NCBI RefSeq assembly: GCF_023053635.1
Contig: NC_086172.1
Span: 21,915,501-21,979,500, forward strand
Source of the DNA: Elgaria multicarinata webbii
Lineage: Eukaryota; Chordata; Lepidosauria; Squamata; Anguidae
Length of the DNA: 64,000 bases
Reading direction: 5' to 3'
A program made the position numbers and the translations under genes. Of this stretch, positions 21,959 to 33,148 are shown piece after piece. The notes below the pieces were generated by a model. It searched no databases and had not been told where the DNA came from. It saw only the letters and a program-made list of their open reading frames with translations. The first letter of the stretch is position 1, and each line of letters starts with the position of its first letter.

Positions 21959-23473
21959 GATGCACTGCCCCTTCCCAAAGCCTCCCCCCCAAAACACACA
22001 CAGCAAAGGAGGGGGTGTGAGGGGTGATCACTTACTAGGTACTGCCAATTAAGCCTGCAATTCTGAATTTCCCTGGGATTAAGATTCCTTGAACTCATTG
22101 GGACTTGAGTATGCATGTCAAGGATTGCGCTGCAAGTCTTGCAAAACTAGGAACTGGTTTTCTCACAGTTCATTCGAGTGACGTTAGGGACCCAAACAGC
22201 AACAGTCACGAGGGAAGCAAGTTCCTTTGTCCTTGGTGGCATGTTAGCAAAAAACAAGTGTGCAAGGGGCTCACTCCCAAGAAAGTGCATCAGGTTACAG
22301 CCTTAGAAGGCACCGGGCACGTTTAATTTTCTGATGCAACTTCCCTTTTATACTTTCCAGTTCTTTCTGTTTACCCTCCAACCTGCCACTCATTGGAACA
22401 ATCGTGGGTGCCGGATCGTATGTTCCCGGCTGCGGTTTCTCAGAAGAGAGCGCCTGTGCGCCTGTGTTTTTTAACGTCTTCCCCATCCCAAGCTCAGAAA
22501 GTAGGACGCTACTGCTAGTTCGGTCTAAGACTGAGTTCGTTTTTAAAAACCCGTAGGCAAGGACAATCGGCTGCCCGCCTCCACTTCCAGAAGAGGGTCG
22601 TCCCATGCTCTGTGCTGAAGCCCCGGCTACTGCAGACACCTTTTGAGGAAAGCTGTTTAAAAGCTGACACCTCTCAGCAAACATGAAGCAGGACTGACTG
22701 TTGCAGAAGGTCGCCAACTCCGGGTGTCGCTCCTTTTCCAATGCAAAATGTTTGCACTTTAATTATGCATGGGAAAAAATGTGTGTTGAATCAGCTTTGC
22801 AAAGAGGATGTGCCCATTTCCCTAATCTCTAGCTGGAGAGTCTGGAGGAGTTGCAATGTTTGTGAGAGGCTGGCTCCAGCCCGTCACTCGCTCAAGCTGG
22901 ACTTTGAGACCATCTTGTGCCCCTGCCTCCCCCATTAGCCCTGCCTGGGGAGGAGCCACTGTGAGCCAGGATTTGGTGGGTTGCTCTTCTAAGGGCTGGA
23001 CGACAAATGCACACCTCTCGCTTGATAATCATGTGCACAGCTCAAATGTTACAGGTGACACTTTTATATTCTCTCACACAATGCTTTTCAGTGGATTTAA
23101 TTTTGCCCACTGCATTTAGCAGGAAAGTTGTGTATGCTTCTCTCTCCCCATTTAAAATCAACAGGACTTCAGCTGCAATCCTGTACATGCTTCCCTGGGC
23201 TTTACCTAGGTTTACCTTTGAGAAGAGATGCACGAGCCTATGCTGTCAACAGCGCTGAATGGTGGCTAATTTACACCCAGTTCTTGCGAGAAAGATAAAA
23301 ACCCAGCGTATCTTTCTCTACAGTTTCCAACGTATTTCCTTTGTAAAGGTATCTGTGGTTTGTTTTTTGTTTTATCCATTACCCTGCACTTTAAAACTTT
23401 GAATTAAACCTTTCCAGTGTCACCACCAATACCACACTTTCAGCTTCTTGCTTAGGTATTTCTATGAGTCCGC

Positions 23474-23519
23474 TTTTCCCTACCTGGCACCTTCCAGATG
23501 TGTTGGACTACAACTCCCC
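23474..23519. mobile_element. Palindromic MITE, left arm only
   Basis: TTTTCCCTACCTGGCACCTT...GGACTACAACTCCC stops exactly where the foldback at 23518 begins, suggesting the foldback inserted into or beside it. Confidence 0.6.
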
Positions 23520-24297
23520 AGATTCAAAGGGTTAAGGAAAAAGACCATTTTAACAAAGTTTTATCACATGAATACAATTCAACAGCAGTATCAAACAATT
23601 AAAGTGCACTGGCATCTACTGTATACATCTGATTGCGTTAATGTTATACAAGAATATCAAAAGAGAAATTAAAAAAGCAGGTCAAACGCGTTTTGACACC
23701 GGGGTGTCTTCTTTGGTGACCCCCAGGCTTCACAGAGCTCTTGTAAAATGTCACTCCCATCTATCCAATAGAGCAAGCCTAAGGCCATAGCTAAACGATC
23801 GTCCAGGGGTGAAACCTGTTCATCTAGATGACACACAGGGGATCCAGTGCTCAGGCAGGGGCGAACCCTGGATGATCCCAGGAGAAACCTTCGGTCTAGC
23901 TGTGGCCTCAATCTATCTTCTGCTGACTGCGTTACTCACTTAGAGCAGCTGCTCTAAGTGAATAATGCAATCAGCAGCAGATAGACTGAGGCTTGCTGTA
24001 TTGGATAGAAGGGAGTGACATTGGCTACCCAATTCAGGGCTTTTCTATTAAGCCAGCCCGTACAAATCCATTTCACAAGAGCTCTGTGAAGCTTGGGGGT
24101 CACTGAAGAAGACACCCCGGTGTCGAAACGCATTTGACCTGCTTTTTTAATTTCTCTTTTGGTGTTCTTGTATAACATTAATGCAATCAGATGTATACAG
24201 TAGATGCCAGTGCACTTTGTTTAATACCGTTGTTGAATTGTATTCATGTGATAAAGCTTTGTTAAAATGGTCTTTTTCCTTAACCCTTTGAATCTGG
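23518..24297. mobile_element. Large foldback (snap-back) element
   Basis: The two arms are reverse complements over more than 300 bp. The left edge CCAGATTCAAAGGGTTAAGG pairs with the right edge CCTTAACCCTTTGAATCTGG, and the axis is at AGAGCAGCTGCTCT around 23948/23949. Arm identity looks about 90% by eye. The left arm is interrupted by a separate MITE (23782-23908), while the right arm has about 50 bp that the left lacks. No protein-coding capacity was seen. If FZD5 transcripts run through it, they would carry a long hairpin. Confidence 0.85.
23782..23908. mobile_element. Small hAT-like MITE nested in the foldback
   Basis: AGGCCATAGCTAAACGA...TCTAGCTGTGGCCT are imperfect terminal inverted repeats. 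The inside holds ACACAGGGGATCC and GGCAGGGGCGAACCCTGG. The opposite foldback arm lacks it, so it arrived after the foldback formed. The copy at 63816-63945 is a relative. Confidence 0.75.
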
Positions 24298-24340
24298 ATA
24301 GTTGTACATTTTGTTAAGGACAACACCCTTTCTTTTTACA

Positions 24341-24414
24341 CTGGACTACAACTCCCACCATCCCCAGCCAGCATCGCTTGTCGTCCAACACATACAGATT
24401 TGGAGCCTTCCTCC
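24341..24414. mobile_element. Palindromic MITE fragment
   Basis: CTGGACTACAACTCCCACCATCCCCAGCCAGCAT... with a short reverse arm (GTCCAACACATACAGATTTGG). Confidence 0.7.
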
Positions 24415-24989
24415 AGCATCCTCTGGGAGTGCTTGTTTCATGGGAGAACGTATGAATGAGCTTGACTGGGGGTTGTTCAAGGAGCACCAGCGCTACGGCT
24501 CTTTCCGGTGCTGCGGCTGGAGTAAATTGACTGGAGGCCCGTCATGATGATGCAAGAATCCAGTCTTTGTTTGCCGCCCAGATCCCACATCTGCTACTGC
24601 TGGTGCTAACTAAAGAGAGCATGCAACAGGGAAAGGTCACATCCAGTTCCTGGACCGGATGGCTGTGGCATTGGTGGTGTCAAATGTTAAACATACTCAT
24701 GATGTAGAGGAAGGCTAAATGGAGGCAAGACTGGAGGGTCATGGAAACGTCATCGCCAAAGATATTTCGTCCTGAAGGGCAATTAGCAACACTCCCCATT
24801 GCCTCTTGCTCCAATTGAAGGCAGAGGAAAAGACAGCGGTAGAAATCTGGAGGCATTTGGGTATGGTTTTTGCAGGTTATCCTGGTCAGTTCTGGAGTAT
24901 TTTATGGGATAGCTCCAGGCAGCTCTTCCAAGTGCAAACAGAAACTTCATCCAGAAGGAGAGCTACGTTTAGTTTTGCTGCAATGCAGA

Positions 24990-25228
24990 CTTAAGAATCT
25001 TGTGGCACCCTAAAGACTAGCCACTTTATTCTGGCATAAGCTTTTGTGGTCCAGAGTCTGCTTCATCAGCAGCATGCAGTGTTGTCCTCAGTTGCAGTTA
25101 GCAACTGGCTGTACTTGATGGTGGATACATACATACCTGCAACTGAAGATTACACTTCATGCATCTGATAAAGTGGTCTCCAAGCCACAAAAGCTTATGC
25201 CAGAGTAAGTTGGTTAGTGTTTAAGTCT
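24990..25228. mobile_element. Foldback repeat (AAGCTTTTGTGG family)
   Basis: Arms GGCATAAGCTTTTGTGG and CCACAAAAGCTTATGCC, with further pairing of CTGCTTCATCAG...AGTTGCAG and CTGCAACTGAAG...GCATCTGATAAAG. A similar half copy lies at 12825-12925. The class is uncertain. Confidence 0.65.
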
Positions 25229-25244
25229 ATTCATTGTTTTTAAC

Positions 25245-25247
<3 letters not shown>

Positions 25248-25325
<78 letters not shown>
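25248..25325. repeat. (TA)n(CA)n microsatellite
   Basis: Uninterrupted TA dinucleotides followed directly by CA dinucleotides, about 78 bp in all, downstream of FZD5 and inside its presumed UTR. Confidence 0.97.
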
Positions 25326-25327
<2 letters not shown>

Positions 25328-25639
25328 CCTGAAAAGCTACTAAAAAAAAAAAAAAGTACGGGGTTTGACAAGATTGTATTTGGGTTTGAAAACTGAGTCT
25401 TAAAGACTACTAAGACTAGAGGCCAGGACACTGAGAGAGGTGGAACTGTGGTCCAGAACTTGCAGCTGGTGTAGAAAGTGTTTTATTTCAATTAAGCTCC
25501 ATGCTTTCCCTCTCCCAGCTACTTAGAACCGGAATTCAGATTCTGGAGAAATCCAGAGTTTTTCTCCGTTCTGACTTGTCTCCCTGTGGCACATTGGAAG
25601 GCCCAGTGCTTGTGCTTCTGGCAGCTTCCTACATTCCAA

Positions 25640-25690
25640 ACTCTGTGAACCGCCCAGGGAGCTTCGGCTATTGGGCGGTATAAAAATGCA

Positions 25691-25736
<46 letters not shown>
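25640..25736 (+). mobile_element. L2-like LINE tail plus (AAT)n
   Basis: CTGTGAACCGCCCAGGGAGC...GGCGGTATAAAAATGCAATT then (AAT)n. Same tail as the element ending at 3811. Confidence 0.75.
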
Positions 25737-25795
25737 TAGAAAGTTGGGAAAGTTACCACGAGGACAGACTGCTCCCATCTACCTTCCTCACCCTC

Positions 25796-25862
25796 CCATC
25801 TCCAGCCAGCAGGAACAGAATATTCTGTATTGGCTGAGAATGATGGGAGTTGTAGTCCCAAC
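25796..25862. mobile_element. Palindromic MITE fragment
   Basis: CCCATCTCCAGCCAGCAGGA...GAATGATGGGAGTTGTAGTCCC. Confidence 0.65.
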
Positions 25863-26043
25863 CCCTTGGTGGGGGTGCCTTACATTACCTGTTCACTTTC
25901 CCCTTTCTACTGTACAGCAGCACGTCAGCGTTCGTCATCCTGTGGCAAGTGGGGAGGGGATGGATATTCTTACAGCTTTCCTCTAATCCAAGCAAATATA
26001 CTTTTTTGGTGGTATGGCAGATGAAAGTTGTCTTTTGTAATAG

Positions 26044-26068
26044 GTGTGTGTGTGTGTGTGTGTGTGTC
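26044..26068. repeat. (GT)n microsatellite
   Basis: About twelve GT units. Confidence 0.95.
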
Positions 26069-27095
26069 TGGTGAGGGCGCTAAAAACCCTGATCTCGTTT
26101 ATGTCTGTTCATTTTAACTTTTCGCTGTGTGCTGTGCCAAGTGGAATGATGGTACAGAGAAAACAAAAACTCTGCTCAAGAGAACTTCCAAAGAAGGTAG
26201 AAAAGACACCTTCTGGTTAAGGAATAGCATAGGCTGCCTGGGGCAGCTGGTTCAACTGATCAGGTCTGCGCAATATGCAGCCCAGGTCTTACCTTTTGGG
26301 GGCCCTATCAAGTTCCTAACAATCATGCCCAGGTACTCCGTGGACGGTAGGAGGTTTATCAAAGACTTGTCACCCTGCACTGGATCATTAAAAGGACAGA
26401 AGCTGATAAAACACTGGCTCCGGTCAGTTCTGAATTAAGTGCTTGCTTGAAGTTACCCAACCGTACCTGTTCATAGTCTTAATACAGTTAGGGCAATAAT
26501 TTGATCCAAAAGTTATGCTTTGCATGTTTTAGGAACATGGGTACTTGCTGTTCATTGGTGAGAAACCAGGAAAGGTGTTACTGGATGGTAAAAAGAAAAG
26601 AATGAAAAGTAATAGGAAGTGGCACATAAGTACTGAGACTGAAATTATATTCCAAAGACAGAAAGCGGCAAAGTACAAGTTATTGTTAGTTTTGACAGGG
26701 TCTTTTCACAATGGAATTGTGTACACTAATATGTTTCAAGACAGAATTGCACCATGTAGTTATAGTATGTAAATAGTTGTATTAAAAGAATTAAGTTTGT
26801 ATATACTGAATCTCTAGTGAACTTTTGATACGGGTTGGAAGCAAGTTGTAATTTCTCGCTGACAGTTAGACGGCTTTGGGTACGGAGAACCGGACAGAAG
26901 CCCAGGGCATTAAATGGCTGTACTTGATGTTGGATTCATGCTTAAGTCATGCTGCTCTTTCAATTGTGCCTTGTGGAGATGAAGCTTTTACACACTACTT
27001 GCAATATGATTAACAATGCCATGCCAAAAAAAAAAAAAAAGGATTAAAAAGGAGAGAGAAGACATGGTTGATTCTGTAAAAAGCTTTAAGAAAAA

Positions 27096-27129
27096 AATAA
27101 ACCAACTTCAAAACTGTCACCTTAATAAA
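27096..27129 (+). promoter_or_regulatory. Candidate FZD5 polyadenylation signals
   Basis: Two canonical AATAAA hexamers, at 27096-27101 and 27124-27129, lie at the end of the repeat-poor part of the presumed 3' UTR. Not every hexamer upstream was excluded, so shorter transcripts are possible. Confidence 0.35.
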
Positions 27130-27699
27130 CGCTTAAACATGCTTATTGCAATCAGTTAGGATATAATTTTCTGGTATAAGAAAATGAACTGGTTTATGTC
27201 TTAAAAATAGACCTTTTATAGTCCATTTCCTGTTGCAATCTGTATAAAGGCTGTTTTAAAGAAAATGTGCAGAACATCACATCTAGATTTTTTAAAAAAT
27301 GCACCAAAACCCCAACTTCTGTATGAAATTACACATGGACAACGTAATGTAGCCACAAACCACAACAACTCAATCAGAAGAGGTTTGTAAAAACAATTCA
27401 TTGTGTCCATTTTAAGGACAACAGTTAAGACCATCGCATGATTTTAAGTATAGCAGCACATTCTACAATTTGTGAAAATACGAAAGAAACCCGAGAATGT
27501 ATTTAGAGTCTATACAGAGAAAAGTTCGGAAACAAAGACATGCATAATTTTGTTTTCTAGCTTGTTATTATGGTGAATACAAAACAAGAAGTTACGAGAA
27601 TTCATTCCTTCTGGAAAAGAGCTAGTAGGAAAACAAGTGAAGCAGCTGTGCTAAGTAGTAACAGCCTTTTGGCTTGGGGGTGGTGAATCGCCTGGATCA

Positions 27700-27762
27700 G
27701 CCTTCCCCAAACCTGATGCCCTCTAACCTGTTTTGGACTACAACTCCCATTACCCCCAGCCC
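27700..27762. mobile_element. Palindromic MITE, one arm
   Basis: GCCTTCCCCAAACCTGATGC...TTTTGGACTACAACTCCCAT; the second arm is missing. Confidence 0.7.
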
Positions 27763-27877
27763 ACCTGCCTTCCAGTTGACATGAAAGTTTCTCAAATCAA
27801 GGACCCCAGTGCTTTCTTTCTTCTGAAACCACCATTTGCACCAGCAGATAGAAAGTTACAGAGATAACAGGAGAGTT

Positions 27878-27879
<2 letters not shown>

Positions 27880-27913
<34 letters not shown>
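27880..27913. repeat. (AC)n microsatellite
   Basis: Seventeen AC units. Confidence 0.96.
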
Positions 27914-27918
<5 letters not shown>

Positions 27919-28110
27919 GATCAGTGATGTATTGCCACTGAACACACAACCCTTTCATTTGTATGTAGAAATCACTGTTTTCTTTCTATTGAAGAACTAG
28001 TAACCCAAAAGACTGAAAATTGTTCAATTTCACGCCGTGCATTTGACTAGAAGCACAGGGTTAAAGCTAGAAAGATACCCCAGAGATAACCATGATTATA
28101 CCTATCAAAA

Positions 28111-28173
28111 TTTTATTTATTTATTACATTTATATACTGCCCCACAGCCGAAGCCCTCTGGGCGGTTCATAGG
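28111..28173 (-). mobile_element. L2-like LINE tail fragment
   Basis: Reverse of the GAACCGCCCAGAGGGCTTCGGCTGTGGGGC...AATAAATAAA tail. Confidence 0.7.
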
Positions 28174-29310
28174 TGATGCAAGGCAGCCTCTGCTACTGTT
28201 GTGGCACTGAAAAATTGATACAGCGTTTTGAGATGTTCAAAGGTAGGCATTTCATCCTCCATATTGCAGACGGGTAGCCGAGGTAGTAGCAATGCCTACA
28301 GCACTCAGAAAATGCTCAGTGGGATTTCGCAGGCCACTTACTGATTCATACCAGCTCCCAGGTATGTTCTTTTTCTGCAAGTATAAAAGGTATCATCACA
28401 TGTTTTGTGCCCTTCTACTTTTAAGGGAGTTCTCCCCCCCACCCCAAGCATCCTTGAACCCTTACCAAGGAGAGTGTGTATTCACTTGTGTTGCAGCAGA
28501 ATTTGACATTCCAAAGGCCTGTGACCTTTACGCCGACCTGCTCTTTCCAAGGAACAGATGCTCCATTTCAGGGAACCAAACAGCAACACTCAAGGCCAAA
28601 AGCAGAGAAACTGAAGGACAAAACAGACATTACTTTAAATCTGTATCTGCGGCTACATCTCCCCCCCCCCCATTTTTACTTTAGAGTAGGCACAGCTATA
28701 TATAATTTTTTCATTTTACTTTAGAGGAGGCCAATCTGTATCGGGACCCTCAAAATCCAGGTTATGGATCCCCTGCACCTATTGTAGAGTAAAAATGAAA
28801 GAGAGTCGTAGCTCCTAGATACAGATGTCAAGTAATGTTTGTTTTGGCTATTGTCAAACATAACCTGCATCATTTGTCCACACTCCAGAAACCCAGAGAC
28901 AGAACAGTTCTCCAGATCCTAAAACTCCTTACTGTAGTGTTGCCTAAAAGGGGCAATTCCATAAGATGTGGCTTCTCTTATTTCTAGCCCTGTTGATGGG
29001 GGTGGGGGAAGCTACAGCCGATACAATTCTGCCTTCTATGCTGGAACCAGCTCAAAAGATGTCTATTGCAGTAGGTAGGCGTGATGGGACTAGTTGTCCA
29101 CCCCATGGCTACCTAATTCAATGCCCATCTCTTTCCCCAAGCGCTACGTAGCTTAACCGAAAATGTCAGTGATAAGAGGCAGGAAAACAAGGATTTATTT
29201 CATTTGAAGACATGCAATCCATTCCATTCCATGACACACTGATGATTTGCACACACCCAGGGAAACATCTGTCCAGCCTGCAGTAACAGGGTAGCGGGAG
29301 GATCAAATAA

Positions 29311-29422
29311 GGTTAGGGAACCTGGTGCCCTCCAGATGTTTTGGACTACAATTCCCATAACCCTTACCATTGCCCATGCTGGCTGAGGCTTAGCCTGGAG
29401 GACACCAGGTTAGAGAAAGCTG
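29311..29422. mobile_element. Palindromic MITE (AACTCCCATCATCC family)
   Basis: GGTTAGGGAACCTGGTGCCC...GGACTACAATTCCCATAACC, ending GGAGGACACCAGGTTAGAG. Confidence 0.78.
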
Positions 29423-29689
29423 GCCTAAAGCATGTGTGCTTTGCTCATGAAACAACTTGTCAAATTAAAATTGGAAAAATCCAGAAGTACCCACTCACGG
29501 TTAGGGTTCATGTTTTCAGCATTATGCCAATGGGTTGTCATGGCTAGAGAGCGTCTTGTTGGATTTGGGATACCTAAGTTCAAACCTCAGCTCCTACTGC
29601 AAAACTCACTAGGTGTCCTAGGACAAATTGGATTATCTAAGGGACCACCTGTCTGCTTATGAACCTGCCTGAGTATTAGGATCTACAGG

Positions 29690-29982
29690 AGGGGCCCTTT
29701 TGAGGACGTTCTTACCCACAGAGGCTTGCTTGTCAGGCACATATGAAAGGGCTTTCTCCTCTGTTGACCCCAAACTATGGAACGTGCTCCTCCAATAATT
29801 CCTATTTACCCCCTCTCTTGGCATTCGAAAGAGTGCAAAGCACATCTTTTTCAATTTGGCCTTTTAAAATGTGTAGTCTTACTGTCTTTAATGTTCTTCT
29901 TTTTGTTGTTTTAAATTGTTGTACCCGCCTTGATAGGTTTTTAGCAGATAAAGCAATGTATAATTGTAATAAATATTACCTG
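29690..29982 (+). mobile_element. LINE 3' tail fragment
   Basis: A decayed frame resembling ERAFSSVDPKLWNVLL, then GTACCCGCCTTGATAGG...ATAATTGTAATAAATATT. L2/CR1-type ending. Confidence 0.6.
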
Positions 29983-30585
29983 TAAACCTAGTTTAGCTCT
30001 CAGTGTTGCTGCTCATAAGACACAGGAAAAAGGTATCTGTGCTACAAGAAGCACACAAAGTAAACTGGACATTTTTCCTCTATGGAAGGAAATCCCTCTT
30101 TGGGACGGAAATGTTTTGGAGGAGCTCGGGAAGAGCCTCAAAATACAAGGAAGGAAGGGGTTAGTATGCTCACTTACGATAATGCTCAGCACTTGTGAGA
30201 CTTGGTGTAGTTTGGGGAGATGTTGTAAGGCGTTTTAGAATGAGAACTGCAGCTGCCATAAATGGACACACAACAGCGTTCTCCTCCTCTTTCCTATGCA
30301 GATTTCAAGTGGCAGAGCTTAGAGGCAGCCATGTGTGATCCTATCCCAAAACAGGGTATCTAGATTAGGAGGCAAAGAGGGAGCGGAGCGGAGCTTTAAA
30401 ATTCCAGCCAAAAAGAAATGGCAGCTATGTGCTGATAAGGGAGAAAGAAGGGGGCGGGGTGGTGAGGCTCACTGGCAGAAGTGAGGGACAGGTCTTGCTC
30501 CTTTCTCTGTTGTGTCTCAGAGTTCAGCCTGTTCACTTTGTCCCATTGAAGAGGAGTCAAAGTCAAGCTTATTCTTCCATCATCC

Positions 30586-30840
30586 TCATAAATTTATTTC
30601 TGTTTGGACCGAGGCAGGGAACAACAATAAGTATAAATACATAAAATTGATTTAAAACACAGTACACATTATTAAAACATCCTAAAATTCCCCTGGATAG
30701 GCCTGCCGGAAGAGATCAGTCTTAACAGCTTTCTTAAATGCTGATAGACTGTTAAGTTGATGATTCTCCTCCGGCAGGCCATTCCACAGTCTGGGAGCAA
30801 CAGAAGAGAAGGTCCTCTGGGTAATTGTTGTCAGCCTAGT
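30586..30840 (-). mobile_element. LINE 3' tail fragment
   Basis: On the minus strand a decayed C-terminal frame (TCTTCTGTTGCTCCCAGACTGTGGAATGG...) is followed by an AT-rich tail ending AATAAATTTATG-like sequence. It resembles the RLWNxLP...LKTxLF ends of the other LINE copies here. Confidence 0.55.
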
Positions 30841-31357
30841 TTCATTTGTATCTCATTTTTCTCTTCAAAAAAATAAGCCAATGTGCTAATGTCATACAAA
30901 AATACATTCATTTCAAAAGATAAAGCTATATATCTATCTATCTATATATTGATAATAAAATGCTACCAATAAGCCAATAAACTTTGAATTCAATAATTAA
31001 GAAAACATAAATTCAGTTTTTTTAAAAAAATACACTCCATTCACTAGAGTAAGTCCATTTTGGATTCAGTCTGTTGATAACATGGAACCAATGTTATGGG
31101 AAGAGGGTTTTCAAGACTGTAGGAACTCCATATCCAGGTAGTGCCCAGAAAATATAACGAACCTACTCAAGTCAATGCTTTTGATGGGGTGGGGGTGGGG
31201 GAACCAGCAATAGGACTATCAGTCAACATCTAAACACACTACTCTCCATTGAGTTCACATGCCACCCTTCTGCACCTTGCAAGCTAAAATGTTTCATCAG
31301 CACCGTTGCGGTCTCCATCCACCACCAGCTCCCGAAACACTCAACTTCCTAATTAAG

Positions 31358-31476
31358 CCAGCCTCCCCACAACCTGATGTCCTCCAGAGGTTTTGGCCTA
31401 CAATTCCCAGGATTCCTGAGTATAGGCCATGCTGTCTATGGCTGATGAGAGTTGAACAATACTTCTGGAGTGCCCC
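31358..31476. mobile_element. Palindromic MITE (diverged)
   Basis: GCCTCCCCACAACCTGATGT...GGCCTACAATTCCCAGGATT, then GCTGATGAGAGTTGAACAAT...TTCTGGAGTGCCC. Confidence 0.7.
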
Positions 31477-32084
31477 ATATACCAGTTCAACTGCTCCCTC
31501 ACCCTTGGCCAGGCAGCCCAGTCTCAAAAGTAGTCTTCTCCCTCTCCACAGGCCGTCCCTTGCTGTTACTGCTCAGAGGTCCAAAATTCAATCCGTGTCA
31601 TATCCAGGCTCTGGAAACCCACGGCCAGCCAGTAAAGAAGACAACCATAGGCTACATGGGGCAATGGTTTGGCTCAGTATTTCTAAGGCAAAGGAGGAGG
31701 CAAACTCCGGTGCTCAGGACAGAAGTAAATTTATTCCGCTCAACGCGTTTCAGAGGGATTACCTCCTCCTTCAGGAGCTGTTTTATAGTCTTTTTGAATT
31801 TCCTAGTCTCCAAGAACAATAATATTTTCTTCTTTATTGTGTGCTGTAAACGCTTTTTTTTTTTAGTAAGTTCCTATACTCCGACATTAAGGGCACCAGT
31901 TCTTAGGTGGTTCATTAATTTATGTAGTGTAGGTTTGTTGCAGGTTATACAGGCGACCAGAAATGGACTTATAATTCTCCCCACCTTGCTTTGTACTCGA
32001 CAGCCTCATGCTAGAAGGATGATACTCTGAAGACAGATTGTAAACTTGCTCCCACCCCCATCTCAGTTCCAGGAACCAGTGGAT

Positions 32085-32217
32085 CTAACGAAAGAGGGCC
32101 ACAAGCATAGAGGAGTCCAGGTTGAAGATGGAGCAATGGAGCTTGACGAAAGCGCTTGAGATAGCCCCCCATTCAATATAACTCATGGCAATTTTCATGT
32201 ACTTGGCTTGGAGCTTC
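32085..32217 (-). CDS. Possible continuation exon of the unrecognised frame
   Basis: About 240 bp downstream of the preceding candidate exon is an acceptor (atttctccag|G) in the right phase to restore TG|G. The following 43 codons read KLQAKYMKIAMSYIEWGAIS then SAFVKLHCSIFNLDSS before TAG. It is speculative: short, unrecognised, and dependent on the first exon being real. Confidence 0.2.
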
Positions 32218-32458
32218 CTGGAGAAATATAATTAACACATATGTACGCGCAAGTGCCTTTAAGGTCATAAAAATACATGAAAAATCCAATAACCCACAAA
32301 AACTGAGATGGGAGGAATGTTCCAGCCGCTGCTCAAATGTTTGATGGAGACTCTGTCTCATACTTTAGGAATATTAAGATTTTTGTTATTTGCCTTCTTT
32401 TCATGCTCTACATACATTACGCTGGCGTCCTGATATGCCAGGAAACCATGTCACTCAC

Positions 32459-32684
32459 CATTTGAAAGTCCAGGCTCCTGCCATTTTGAGGCGCTGGGCA
32501 TCTGTGGTAATAACCACATCAATACCGTACTCCTCCACCAGCACGTGGAACACTAATCTCTCCCCCTCTACTTGATACCTACCTGTTTTCTCAGCAACAG
32601 GTGATTCTGAACATTTATTCCATTGCTCAAGAGCATGCCCTATACCTGCCAAATCCACTTTAAGAAGTTTCGATATACCATTGC
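32459..32684 (-). CDS. Unrecognised candidate coding exon
   Basis: The minus strand holds a 226-bp open stretch preceded by a pyrimidine-rich tract ending in CCCCAAG and followed by a strong donor, TG|GTGAGTG. The peptide includes GISKLLKVDLAGIGHALEQW, NKCSESPVAEKTGRYQVEGE, RLVFHVLVEEYGIDVVITTD and AQRLKMAGAWTFK and has the look of a folded domain (alternating hydrophobic strands, no low complexity). I do not recognise the family. Without splicing the frame meets TGA directly after TTCAAATGG, so the donor would be needed to continue. It could be an exon of a small gene between CCNYL1 and FZD5, a relic of one, or part of a DNA-transposon protein. Open length alone would not be evidence; the splice signals and the composition are. 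Confidence 0.35.
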
Positions 32685-33148
32685 CTTGGGGACCAAACAA
32701 ACACATATGCAGAAGCAATACAGCAGCACTCAAGTGAGTTGGCTACTGAATCTTGGCCAGTTACTGAACCTCCAACTAAGTACAGATGAATGAATGAGTT
32801 AGGCTGGGCTCCTTCTGAAAATTATCTTCACATGGCTAAAATGAGCATATTGGAAACCGCTTGAATTGAAACTAGCACGTACACGGCTGGTTCACTTCTA
32901 GCTCTCAAGAGCTCTCTTATGCATCAGAAGCCTGTTATCACATAATCATAAGGACACTAACCAAATCGGAATGCCACTTGGCACTTTGAGAATGTAGCTG
33001 AATTTGTCAGGGTGCAATATGTTCGCTTACTGCACTGTTTCTCGTATTTTCCGAGATCTCCCATTTTCAACTATGCAATGTCTCAACCTCCCCTGTTCTA
33101 GTAGCAACCATGTTTAGTAGGTTAAAATGCACAGGCATCTGTGTACAT

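Larger units (their letters stand above)
20414..27150 (+). other. FZD5: Probable FZD5 3' UTR and downstream flank
   Basis: No coding sequence is visible on either strand here. FZD5 has a multi-kilobase 3' UTR in mammals (recalled), and on the + strand the closely spaced AATAAA signals at 27096-27101 and 27124-27129 are plausible ends. The stretch from about 26.1 to 27.15 kb is low in recognisable repeats. Between 20.7 and 25.9 kb lie several palindromic MITEs, a large foldback, a (TA)n(CA)n tract and a LINE tail. If the UTR really reaches 27.1 kb, all these insertions are transcribed. The end point is an inference. Confidence 0.4.
28174..32084. other. Space between the convergent genes, left part
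   Basis: Apart from the listed MITEs and LINE tails no gene is evident. Around 31690-31790 a block with CTCAACGCGTTTCAGAGGGA resembles the ACGCGTTTTGACACC part of the foldback at 23.5-24.3 kb and may be related. Confidence 0.5.
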
